Shown here: positions 10,030-20,608 of the stretch, piece by piece
Layout: the number at the start of each line of letters is the position of its first letter
Position numbering within the stretch: the first letter of the stretch is position 1
NCBI GenBank assembly: GCA_020310875.1
Contig: CM035416.1
Span: 80,766,278-80,830,277, forward strand
DNA: 64,000 nt
DNA from: Ceratopteris richardii
Taxonomy: Eukaryota > Streptophyta > Polypodiopsida > Polypodiales > Pteridaceae
Direction: 5' to 3'
Notes under the pieces: model-generated
What the model was told of the DNA's origin: nothing
The model's input: the letters and a program-made list of their open reading frames with translations, nothing else
Database searches by the model: none
Translations under genes and position numbers: made by a program

Positions 10030-12177
10030 TCAATTAAAAATAAATAAATTGAATAAAATATCTTTGGAGGTCACCAAGTAGTATGTTATGTCTTTGGCAC
10101 CCCATGCCTCTATGATGGTTTCTATAAGCTCTGTGGTCGCCTTTCTGAAATCTATCACATAACATTTTGATGTTACCTGCTGCCTCATGATCTTTAAAAG
10201 ATTATCTGGTTTGATCCACACCTCCATTCTCTTTTTTGCTATTTCTGGTTTTCTTTTTACATTAGTCGTGACCTCACAAATTTTTTCCAACAATTCCACA
10301 TGGCATTAAGTTGTTTGCCATCATGGTTGCTGAAGAATCTCCTTGCTTTTGCACCTCCCATTGAGACATCCTATAGTACATCACTTGTATTTTGTGAAAG
10401 CTTTGGATCTTTTCTTAGATGAACATCACCACCATGAAATCCCATTTCTGAAAGAAGACATTCACATTTTTTTATGCATTCATCTGCAAGAGTTGTAGGC
10501 TTGATAGAATATGCTTAATCCAAGTGAAGACGGACCAACTTGTCAATGATTCTTAACTTTGCATGTAGTGTACATATGTGTACATTTTTCAATGCTATTG
10601 GAAGTATGGGATCCCAAATCATTGAAGAAGATGAGTAGCTATGAAGAATAACATTTTGTCTAGAAGGAGCCTCTTCAGCCTCAGCTCTAGCAATCCATCC
10701 ATTTGTGCCTGGGCTTTGCATGCAGTACAAGCAAGGGTACTTAGAATTTGCTCCCCCACTTATACCAAACATGCATTTGAGTGTCTTTAGGTCTCCACTC
10801 AAATGCCACTCAACTTGAAAGTTCCCGTAGTCTTTAACATTCAACAATTCTCCTGCATGATGCCTTTGGATAACAATTGGAATGTTTGTCTGTGAGAATA
10901 ACCATTTAAGTGTTTTATGGCTCTCAGATGGAACTTGAGCACAACCAACCCACCATAACTCGATTTCTGATTGTACTTTGAGAGATGGAGTATCCAATTT
11001 CCCAAGGTTATAGTCCAAAGCTTTGTTCATTAGTGCAATGTTTATTATCTCCATCTTTTGATGTTTTCTAAGCTCAGCTTCATCAACTTTGATTACAAAT
11101 TTCAATAGACCGAAACATTCATGCTCATTTATATTATAGAACTGAACCATGTATGTTTGAAGTTTTATAACATCTATCCATATGTTGTTAAATGCATTGT
11201 AAGTGAAATGTAACTTTTGTTTTCCTACTTCGTAAGGCATGTTACCATGAATATGTTTATATTCACCAAATACTGATGTGATCTTCTTATTCAAGCAGAG
11301 CCGAAACTTTCCTACATGATGGGGTCTAGGCAATCCAAAACTTCTAACTTTGTTAAATTTTAAAACTTCACACCAAACTTTTGAAATTGCTCTATAACCT
11401 TTCCTACTCACTCCGACACTATCAAAAATATTCTGAATTTGAGATGGTTCTAGTAAAAGATTCATTTATGTCATGAGTTTTTGAAAAATAAAGCGTTTTC
11501 AAGCATGTATTTTCATTCAGTTTCAATAGTCTTAAAACATCATTTTGACTCAAAATTTCATTACAGAAATGTACGTGCTCAAAACTGCTCGACATATTGA
11601 AACCTAGCACATTTGTCACATGATCTCTAACAATTTTCATTCTTTTCTTTTTCTGGCCAGATTTTCCAGTCAAATCTAAAAACGGTTTTACTCGTTTTGA
11701 CCGCATTCTCAAACCTATAGGAGTTTCTTTCATTTTTTTAAAAGACTCTAACTGAGAAGATAAAGTGGATAATTTGTTTTCTAGCTCCCTCATATGTAAA
11801 TTCTTCTGGTGTAGTGTGTTTTGTAAACAGTTTATGTATTGTACATAATTCCTTGAAATATCCCAGAGCCTTGAACAATAGCCTCGTAAACCATCCTCAC
11901 CATCTCCCACAAATCTAATCAGATCATGGAGATTATGAAAAGGGGGGTACCTTCCAGTTTGTGGATCAATTGGATAAACAGATCCATCTGTCCATATGTC
12001 GATATGTTTCTTGCCTTCCTTTCGCAATCCATCCACTTCAGGAGGATGAAGAGCCCTTCGGAATACTTTTCTTGTCGTCGCATACTCCTGACTAAATGCA
12101 ATGTTGATATGGAACTTTTCACAATGATTTCGATTATTTGAAAGCTCAGTGAGAGTATTTGGGTTAACGTTCTCCAT
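10030..12177 (-). pseudogene. Transposase-like gene of the DNA transposon, frameshifted and with stops
   Basis: ATG at 12177 follows a minus-strand TATA box. The first block (12177-11422) has a predicted coiled coil (HMRELENKLSTLSSQLESFK) and a basic region (GQKKKRMKIVRDH). A one-base shift near 11440 leads into 11465-10515. That block holds EWHLSGDLKTLKCMFGIS, then SKYPCLYCMQSPG, then a His-containing HAKLRIIDKLVRLHL. After a TAA the frame continues (AYSIKPTTLADECIKKCECL), and a further block is at 10299-10030. The order 'D-containing strand, ...CxxC..., ...LH...' resembles RNase H-fold transposases with a zinc insertion, such as RAG1/Transib-like or hAT-like proteins. That resemblance is from memory of motif order, not a search. 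Its location next to a TIR fits a transposase. Confidence 0.5.
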
Positions 12178-12283
12178 GGTCTGCTATGAAAAATGACCGG
12201 CAAGTGTCTAAAATGACGTGAAAGGGAGAAACATGCCTGCTATGAAAAGTAGAGAAAAAAAGCGCAAAACGTCATCAGCACAC

Positions 12284-12292
12284 ATTATATAG
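12284..12292 (-). promoter_or_regulatory. TATA box of the transposase-like gene
   Basis: The minus strand reads CTATATAAT about 107 bases upstream of the ATG at 12177. Nearby, CTGCTATGAAAA occurs twice (about 12180 and 12237), a short direct repeat in the leader. Confidence 0.45.
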
Positions 12293-12511
12293 GTCCATGA
12301 ATAAGAGGAAAATTCGAATTTTGATCAACGCCCGTTGAGCACAAACTTTGAGGTGTAAGATATCACACAAACTTTTCATGATTATATGATACGAGTTTCT
12401 CTCTCTTCAAAATTTGCATAAGATACATTTTAAATGAACTTACACGGAATTTCTTAAAGGATTTGAAAACTGTAATCCCGATTAAGCACAACTAATTGAA
12501 ATCCTTACACG

Positions 12512-12539
12512 GCCCTTTTTGGGCCGTTTTTCTCCCTAA
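12512..12539 (-). repeat. Right terminal inverted repeat and target duplication
   Basis: Read inward on the minus strand the end is GGAGAAAAACGGCCCAAAAA, matching the left terminus. CTAA at 12536-12539 is the presumed second, mutated TTAA copy. Homology to the host retroelement restarts right after it (GTGATGACC). Confidence 0.75.
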
Positions 12540-14112
12540 TGTGATGACCTTTACATGTTTTTGAAATATGTCTTCTTGGACTTGGGACTTTTTGGGTACC
12601 CATTTCCAAACAGTCCTAGGTGTGATTTCAGGTGTGGAGGTTTTAATTGCAGATGTTTGCCATGAAGTGTATGATGTGAGTGTTTGTGGGTGGTGATTCG
12701 AGCTAATCAGCCTATTTGTAGCTATTTGAGCTAGTAAGAAAGTCTTAGGGATCCAAAATTGTCGTGCAGCCTTCATCGACTACTTGGGAATCCAAATAGA
12801 AATAGTCAAACTCGTTTGATTCTTGGCATACTCCTTCATTGTAGTCTTTGACTGAGTAATTTGTCTATTGCATCTTTGGGGTCTTGTCATCGGAGCAAAG
12901 GGTTTCTCACCCTTGCATATCTAGATCTATTTTACTCCATGAGGTGCACTTTTTGAGATCAATGGTGATGTTGGCACTAAGGCTCTATTCAAATTTTCTT
13001 CAATCGCGACATACTTTATTGGGATTACATTGGCCAGAGGTGGAGGTTGTTGAACTAACAGTGGATGAGGGCTTTGTTGAGCTTGATAAGGTGGTTGGTC
13101 GGGTTGTTCGGGTCTAACATACTACTATGGTGTGTACTGGTTTTGGTATCTCCCTAGTTGTGGATATGGTTGTGGATAATTTTGCCTAACCACTTGCTTA
13201 TTATATGGGCAATCTTGTGCGGTGTGGTTAGTGTATCTCCTTTTTATGGTGTAGTATTGGTTGTTAGGGTTCACTTGGGGTTGAGCCATGATTGGCACAC
13301 ATTATCCATGTGGTCTCCTCCACACGTATATCACCATTTCAGTAGGGCAAATCTAGGTATCTATTTGCTAGAGACTCCTAACTTATGAGCCACCTTCTCT
13401 ACAAGTTCCTCTATAGATGTAGAAGGTTTGGAAGTGAGCCTAGTAGAGCTATCTAAAATTTTATAGATTTTTGAAAGCTATGATTCCTCCCCTAGATTAT
13501 CCTCAATGTATATGCACATTCATACACACTCTTCTATGGATCTAGGGTCCTTCAAGTACACATAAGATATCAATTTGGTACTTAACAAACCATCTAGGAA
13601 TAAAGTCACTTGTTTGGCTGGTATGGGTAATTTAGGAACAGGGCATCTCTCTAAGTATTTTCTAAATGATCTTCTTGCAAGTCTAACCATCTCTTGAGGT
13701 GTCTGCTTTAAGCTATGTATCAATGATGAGGTATTGTATCTAATGCCACTTTTGGAGAACTTGGTACTAAATGCTTCTAGCAATAACTGTATATTTCTGA
13801 ACTGACCTTGGTGTAGTGGTTGAAACCACGTTAAGGTACCATTCTTGAGAGTTAGATCGAAGGCATTGTACTAAGTGAACATGCCCTCAACTTCTTTAGC
13901 TCTCAAAACATGTCTAAACTCTTCTACATGATGGTATGGATATCCTATGCCATCGAAGTAATTCTTCATGGATTTAACCAATTGGGTAGGTCTCAAGATT
14001 TTGGGGTGTTCCCTAAGCCTAGTCAAGGGAAATTCATTCATGCCTCTTTGATCTCTTAGATTTTTGTCTCTCTTGGCCTGTTCCTTTTGCATCTAATCCT
14101 GAGTGCTCTCTT
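12540..14112 (-). mobile_element. Family X LTR retroelement, gag segment
   Basis: This is the same minus-strand element as 1-987 and aligns collinearly with 52.2-52.65 kb on the other strand. It is bounded on the left by the DNA transposon and on the right by the LTR element at 14113. It carries gag (next entry). Confidence 0.65.
12880..14092 (-). pseudogene. Gag of family X LTR retroelement, decayed
   Basis: The frame at 14092-13871 ends in HHVEEFRHVLRAKEVEGMF. The frame at 13783-13520 reads LEAFSTKFSKSG, SLIHSLKQTPQEMVRLARRSF and FLDGLLSTKLISYVYLKDP. This matches the retrotransposon-gag pattern in which a helical capsid segment with W..L, F..KF and Q...E..R..F..L is followed by a nucleocapsid. 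Downstream, near 13.3 kb, YTCGGDHMDNVC is a CCHC knuckle that has lost its first Cys to a stop (TGA). A Pro/Gln/Thr/Ser-rich tail follows to about 12.9 kb. Several stops make it a pseudogene. Confidence 0.65.
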
Positions 14113-14606
14113 TGTAATAAAGTAAGTGTATGATCTAAAGGTCTGGCCGGTTCAAAAAGATCTGAAATCGGACACCGTTTGGTCACTCATCTGCAAGACC
14201 AAAGATCTCAATAATAGACTCAAGCATAAGTTCATGTGCTCTCATATTCAAGTAATCCACTTAGCATAGTGGTTAAGTCTCATGGTTGTGAAGGAGGAGG
14301 TCTTGGGTTCAACTCCCATGGGGAGCATGGAGAGAGAGTTTTGCCCAAGGTGCTCTAGAGCCTTCTAACTCAAGTTAACCTGAGTTAACTTGAGTCCAGG
14401 GAGACTTAACTCAAGAGGTGAGTACAACAACCACTAGTGGACTCTAGTGGAAGGTATGAAAGGAGTGGAGGAGATTGCACATGCACTTGTGGACTCTAGT
14501 TACATTTGTGGTCCTCCTTGATTCAAGCTGCTATATATACATGCATAAGGTTGGGAGGAGAGTCATCTCTCTAGCATGTGGTGGTCGTAATCCTTAGGTT
14601 GTTGCA
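14113..14606 (+). repeat. Left LTR of LARD-like element
   Basis: It begins TGTAATAAAG and ends GGTTGTTGCA, followed at once by the PBS. A TATA box CTATATATAC lies at 14531-14540. It is closely similar throughout to 19713-20203. Confidence 0.85.
14262..14316 (+). promoter_or_regulatory. tRNA-like Pol III A and B boxes inside the left LTR
   Basis: TAGCATAGTGG (14262-14272) fits the A-box consensus TRGYNNARNGG. GGTTCAACTCC (14306-14316) fits the B-box GGTTCRANNCC. The B box sits in a T-arm-like stem (TGGG..CCCA). This suggests a tRNA-derived segment captured in the LTR. Confidence 0.6.
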
Positions 14607-14607
14607 T

Positions 14608-14620
14608 TGGTATCAAAGCT
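14608..14620 (+). other. Primer-binding site (initiator-Met tRNA type)
   Basis: TGGTATCAAAGCT lies one base after the left LTR. It differs by one base from the common TGGTATCAGAGC. Confidence 0.8.
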
Positions 14621-17600
14621 CTAGGAAAGCTTTCATGGTGACCTTGCTAGGCTCATCATCTTCCTCATGCTTCCATGGTGACCTTGCTAGGTTCATCATC
14701 TTCCTCATGCTTCGATGGTGACCTTGTAGATCTATCATCCTCTTCAAAGCCTCATGAGAACCTTGATATGATTTCTCAATCTCCACACAGAATTGAAATC
14801 TTGCCTTATGCATATGTCTTTCAGCTCTTCGCTTTTCGTGTGTTTCTTTCGGTCTTCCGAGATCTTCTTTTGCAAAAAGATTATTGGAATGCTGACACAA
14901 GTGCCAAGGGATATCGAACCCACAACCTGTTCATGTACACCTCGTCGTTCTATCCATGATACAAAGGCGCTATCGCGTTTTCATTCTTCTGCGCCTTCAA
15001 TCAGGATGATTGACATCTCGTTGAAAGCTTCTTCAACACAAGCAAAAAGGTAGAGCGCAGGCACGATGATGCAACTTTATTTCAAGCGCTACAAAAGTAT
15101 AAACAGTAAAGATTATCAACAGCGAGGCCATCAACAGAGGGTGCCAGCCTGGGTTCAAACCCGCGACGCAATAAGCTTCTCGCTCAAGAGAAAAAGAGAG
15201 AAATGCCACCTTTGGTGGCATCAGGGAATCGAAACCATGATGTCATCATTCAAAATGTAGTCGTCTATCAGCAGCACACTCGGATCATGATGATTCAAAC
15301 TTTTCTTCATCAAGATTTATAACCTGTTGTAGACTCCTAGATCATGAATAAGGAAAAAGATATTCCTATCGGGTGGACCTTGAGCTAGAGATTTCTAAAT
15401 CTCTGCAAATACACACGTTCACTTATACCACTCAATCAGACTTTTTTGATGTTTATTTCTCTCTCGGCTTCTACACATATCTTTAATGCCTCACCCAAAA
15501 GTCTAAATTATCAAAGAGAAAACAAGATCTGCAGTGGGTGCTGACGGGTATCTCTTGGGCTTCCATCCTTATTTGTTAGACCAAGCTCAAGTAAGTAGAG
15601 AATGGTTCATCTAGAGGATCAATGGAAGGACGTAGCTAATTGGGAGATAAGTATTTTCCAGTTTCTACTTGGCCTTAATGCTTGATTTATCTTGTTTTCA
15701 TTAGTATACACTTAATCCTAGATGCACATTGAAATAGCCAAGATTTCAATCGATTAAGTCTAGTCAGGATAATGAAAACAATCCACTTCTCATTTTAGGC
15801 ATTAGTTTGCAATAAGGAAAGACTTGGTTTTAAAAAAACGATCCTTGTGCATCAAAGAATGTATTTTGGTAGTTTAATTCCAGATTTCCTTTCCATTAAG
15901 TAAGCTTTTTATTGCACCACAAGGATATGTTTTTATATCATAGTGCATTAGGACAAAGGAAAGGATATACATGCATCAAGATTGCATGATATACATTCTT
16001 AGTACAAGGAAAAGTCATGCATCAAGCTCATGCATGATTGTTGCATTATTTTTTGGGCATGCAAAGAATATGCATGCATACGCATGTGAGCATATGGACT
16101 TGCATGTAGGTACATGCATTTTCATGATTGAACAGAATGTTGTTTGCAAGTAGATATGAAAATGTACTCTCTTAGTATTTAGCTTATTTTATAAAGCTCA
16201 CAGCTTGACATTAGGGAAGACAGAGGACTAGTTAGTTGCAAACACATGTAAGTTCTAGTTTGCAGCTCAAGTAATTAGTCGATTCCTTCCCAAGTTGATA
16301 TTTAGAAGATTTCGAAAGTTCTAAGAAGTTTCTTTGTGGTTTCAAGATTCATATCTCACCATGAAACCTCGGTAAGTGACTTTTAGGAATTGAGATATTT
16401 CCTAAAAAAGAAACACTAAAATGAAATAGTCAAGCCTTGTATTCCATGTGAGATCATTCTCCTACCATGTTCGAGATGAATTTATTTTTGGAAAGGTAGA
16501 CGTTCCAAGTAGAGGACCTTAATTGATTCATGAAATCTTCCCAAAATACACATAAATTCATACTATATGATAGGACCCAGAACATGAAGATCTTCATCCC
16601 AAGGAGTGATGGAAATCAAAGGTTGAACCTCAACATCAATTGATTTTTGACATCAATAAAAAGATGTTAGGTTCTATAGTTGCATCTCTGGTAAATGATG
16701 CAACTAGCTAAGCAATCTTTAGGAAATAAGATAAGTTCCTAAGGATTTGAAGCAAGTGTGAATTTTTTATTTAGGAATAGAAAGTTCCAAGAAATGGATC
16801 TCCAATCCATGAACTTTTCCTAAATAGGCTATAAAGTTCAAAAGTTATGTGTTCATAGTATCATTACTATTGGATCAATCACCAATAGATGCTTGGAGTT
16901 TAAGACATAATTTTGATTAGTGAAATATGTTTAAAGGACTCTAGTAACATCTAAAGATTGACCAATAATAATGAATCTTGTATCAAACTCAAGAGTAGGA
17001 TTCAATATCATATAAATGAAATTTCAACTTAAACTTTCATAGTGGCATGGGAAACCATATCTAAAAGGTGATATTTAGTCTCTAGTTTGATACTCAGGAA
17101 ATGAATACAATTGAATCAATAAAAATTTCAAGATATTGTTGAAAGAATTTCTTTCACATATCCTTCCAATATTGCAAAAGATTCCAAGATGAATCATTTG
17201 CTCAAGATATTTGATTCCCTAGAAGGAATCTCAAGTCTTTGAAAAATAACATTCTTCCAAGTATTGAGAATGAAGTTCTTCATATTCTTTAAAACAATAA
17301 GTAGTTCCGTGGATGTCCCAAACCACCAGAAGTGGTACTTGAAGTCCAAATTGTGATATAACCTAAAGGTATATCAAGGATTCTTAGTTTTGGAATTTGA
17401 GAGGCATTAGTGTATGCTTGGACTTAAGTAAGGGAAAGATCTCTAAAAATCATGCAGGTAAGCAAAGAAGCTTTAGATAGTTCTGGAGATCTTAAATGAT
17501 AAAGACAAAGTCTTTATTATTATCGCATTATCAACAAGACTTGATCAATCTTGCCCATGGTTATCCAAGATAATTGTGATTGGAACTATTGTGAATTTTG

Positions 17601-19698
17601 TCCAAGTTCCAAGTTTGAATAGAGTAGATATTCCAAGAATGTAGTCTGCAACCGTGTCGATGGTAATTAAGTCTGTGGAAGGTAAAACATAATGTTTGCC
17701 TATCCTTAAAGAGATTTTTGGTACAAATCCAAAGAGCATGAGCGGATGCTTAAGACTTAAGCAGAAGAGAGATTCCTATATAAAGTCCTCGGTACCAATT
17801 GAACTTGAATTTGAGAAAATTCAAGTACTTGGAATTCTAATTGGTTTTTATTTGAAAACCCTAGCAAAGAAGAATTGATATTCTATCAAAGGTCTTCAAG
17901 TTTTCAAGACAAAGCACATGACTGTGAGATGATCATGTGAAGGAATCAAAACCTAGAATATCTAGTTAGAGATAATGCCTGAAACTTCAAAATTCTTATC
18001 AAGAATTGAAGCAAGAAGGTTCTCTATTAAGATATGTTTTGACTTTAGGATAAATATCACCCACACATTAATGTGAATAAAAAATAGGGTGGTATGGGAC
18101 ACCAGATTTTATACTGAGATTGATGTAGGAAAGATGGTATGGGACATCGGACCGTGGGATGATAATTATCTTTTAGTCTTAGTTTAGATCTTGAAGTTAG
18201 GTTTGATCCTCAAGAGCATTAAGACTTCAAAGAAGAAGTTTAATTCAAGGAGGATCTCAAGATACTTCAAGATAACTTCAAGATAAAGAAAACTGAAGAT
18301 ATCAAGCAAGTAACTTCTAAGATCTTCTTGAAACACTTCAAGATAAAGTGTTGTTAATTCGGAAATATTTCATAAATTTCTGAAAGAAGTTGGACTTTGA
18401 TTTTGAGTTGATCTTTTCAACTTAGGATTTGATTGACTAAGCCAAGCATCAAGTTCCTAGTGTAACTTGGTAAATTCACTCTTTTGACTCAATGAAATGC
18501 ACAAGAATTGCATTCCCAGTAAGGAGTCAGAAAGACTGAATATGACATGAACTTAGTCTCAAGTATTTGAATACAAAACTCATCAACAGAACCTCAGTGG
18601 GTCGACACACTGATGTTGGTTACCACACTAGTATCTTGTGGTTGGATGATGTTTTTGATTTGCTTTGAATCTTTTTGAGAATCCAAATTATTTCTCTTAA
18701 AGATAGAAAAAATGCTTCAATATCCTGTTGAAACAGATCTTTGAGAAGTTAAAGTCCTAGTTCATCTAGACTTTGACTCATAGCAAGTTTACGTATTTTT
18801 GAAGTTTGAGTTGGTTATTTCTTTCTAATTTCCAAAACTTTTGGAATTGTCTCAGACATGGTATCTGATTCCTTTTGCAAAAGACAAGGGTTAGCCGGTT
18901 AGAATTAGATAACTTTGAACATCCAATCTTCAAAAGATAATAAGTCTAAGTGGACTTATTTATTTGAGTTTTCTTCAAGTTATAGCATAAAAGATTTCTT
19001 AGAGTCCAGTATACTCTAGAATAGAGAGGTTAGGAATTGCTCATCAGATTGACAATTACCAAGAACTTTTAGTTAAAGTCTTTGAGAAAAGTGTCCTAAG
19101 TTGGACAATTTTCATTTTGAATTTGTAAGGGTCAAGTTAGTATGTTTGACTCAACAGAAATGGTAAACTTTCTCCTACAGTTTACATAGGATTTTTTAAC
19201 CCATTTGGACAAAGTAGTCCTCTAGCCGGGTGAAAAAATCAAGTAATTGTTGGATCAAAGTAAACCATTGTACAAACATCTAAGATAGATGTTTGAGACA
19301 ACCAAATTTCTAGTTTTCCAAAACAAATTCAAGTGAATTAAGAGTTCTTAAATTCTTGCAATGAATAAGAATCCCACCTTTATTACTAAGTCCATGCACT
19401 AGTTATGCCTAGAAATGGACTAGTAATTTGAATCCACCTAGTTCACATGTTTGTGCCTAGATCGCACATCCAGAACCTTTGAATTGGCCAGGGATGTGTT
19501 TAGATCCACCCTTATTATTCTTTCAGTAGTTTGTACTTTGACCAGTTCATCAAAATGCAACATGAGACAGTGTTTTGAATCATTTGGGCAGGGACGCCAC
19601 CACAGAGATGAGACATGTTCTTCCACTTTTAGAACATGAGGCTCGGGGGATGCCTACAGTATGTATATAACTCTATTTTCGAGGACGAAAATATTTTT
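14621..19698. other. Non-coding interior of the LARD-like element
   Basis: Frames are short and scattered on both strands with no recognisable protein. Near the left end are T-arm-like motifs: GGTTCAAACCC (about 15151-15161) on the plus strand, and GGTTCGATATCC-type and GGTTTCGATTCC sequences on the minus strand near 14913 and 15221. Much of 16-19 kb is AT-rich, with recurring CAAGATCTTC and TTCAAGATA-like words. Confidence 0.5.
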
Positions 19699-19712
19699 GA
19701 TGGGGGGAACGA

Positions 19713-20203
19713 TGTAATAAAGTAAGTGTATGATCTAAAGGTCTGACCGGTTCAAACAGATCTAAAATCGGACACCGTTTGGTCACTTGTCTGTAGGACC
19801 AAAGATCTCAAGAATAGACTCAAGCATAAGTTCATGTGCTCTCATATTCAAGTAATCCACTTAGCATAGTGGTTAAGTCTCATGGTTGTGAAGGAGGAGG
19901 TCTTGGGTTCAACTCACATGGGGAGCATGGAGAGAGAGTTTTGCCCAAGGTGCTCTAGAGCCTTCTAACTCAAGTTAACCTGAGTTAACTTGAGTCCAGG
20001 GAGACTTAACTCAAGAGGTGAGTACAACAACCACTAGTGGACTCTAGTGGAAGGTATGAAAGGAGTGGAGGAGATTGCATATGCAATTGTGGACTCTAGT
20101 TACATTTGTGGTCCTCCTTGATTCAATCATCTATATATACAATAAGGTTGGGAGGAGAGTCATCTCTCTAGCACGTGGTGGTCATAATCCTAAGGTTGTT
20201 ACA
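19713..20203 (+). repeat. Right LTR of LARD-like element
   Basis: It begins TGTAATAAAG directly after the polypurine tract and ends GTTGTTACA. The A box (19862-19872) is intact; the B box (19906-19916) has a changed last base. TATA is at 20131-20140. Confidence 0.85.
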
Positions 20204-20608
20204 AGCTCTTTCCCTCTGGGTTTCATTAGTCTTGGATGATCTTGCTCCTTAGTGCCCATGGGAAACATTAGATCTTGGAGGAGGGAAAATCAATTCGCCC
20301 TTCCAAGTGTATGCATGCCTACCATCTGTCTTGAATCTATTTCCTCCGTTTCTCTATTACCAAGAACATTCTTTGTGATGTGTTATCCAAATAGACAACA
20401 TTGCTCGGTATCTCTAATCTTTGAGCTTCTAGATAGTGACTCTGCCTATTTCACTAAGTTGATCTGTCTTGAATCTCTTTCCTCCGTTTCTCTATTCAAG
20501 AACAGTTCTCCTATCTCATTCTTGGGAATGACATTTCCCAACTCATATGTCCCATCTGGTAAGTTGGTGACCACATATATGGTTTTTCGCTTATCAATGT
20601 ATGAACCC
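20204..20608 (-). mobile_element. Family X retroelement segment between two insertions
   Basis: This 405-bp piece separates the LARD-like element from the Copia deletion derivative. It probably belongs to the leader or gag region of the minus-strand family X element. It contains no clear minus-strand frame; a plus-strand open frame across it has no recognisable motif. Confidence 0.45.

Larger units (their letters stand above)
992..12535. mobile_element. 11.5-kb DNA transposon with TIRs, Ulp1-like protease and hairpin arrays
   Basis: Both ends carry an imperfect inverted repeat (GGCAAAAAACGGCC left, GGAGAAAAACGGCC right when read inward). They are flanked by TTAA (988-991) and CTAA (12536-12539), consistent with a decayed 4-bp TTAA target duplication; a 3-bp TAA duplication cannot be excluded. 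The host retroelement resumes collinearly on both sides, and a related copy without the insertion lies near 52.65 kb. Inside are four gene blocks: 1431-2640 plus, 3966-5578 minus, 6935-9454 plus and 10030-12177 minus. There are also twelve copies of a ~70-bp hairpin. Most genes contain frameshifts or stops, so this copy is probably inactive. TTAA duplications are known for piggyBac and Kolobok elements, but I cannot place this element in a superfamily. Confidence 0.75.
14113..20203 (+). mobile_element. Non-coding LTR retrotransposon (LARD-like)
   Basis: Two LTRs (14113-14606 and 19713-20203, both beginning TGTAATAAAGTAAG) enclose 5.1 kb. The PBS TGGTATCAAAGCT at 14608 follows the left LTR and matches the initiator-Met tRNA type. 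A polypurine tract, GATGGGGGGAAC (19699-19710), precedes the right LTR. The stretch TTTTCGAGGACGAAAATATTTTTGATG before it resembles the pol end of plant Gypsy elements. No gag, RT or integrase is recognisable inside. It is a large non-autonomous derivative or a heavily decayed Gypsy element. A CTCTT target duplication is possible but sits two bases off the right LTR end, so it is not certain. Confidence 0.8.

Noticed and set aside
14262..14333. Functional tRNA gene
   Set aside because: A and B boxes and a T-stem are present, but I cannot close an acceptor stem or a clear anticodon arm, and the segment is part of an LTR. Kept as a regulatory/tRNA-like element.
16700..18400. Possible multi-exon host gene in the LARD interior
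   Set aside because: Open stretches are short, on both strands, and lie between matched LTRs; no splice-consistent coding was found.
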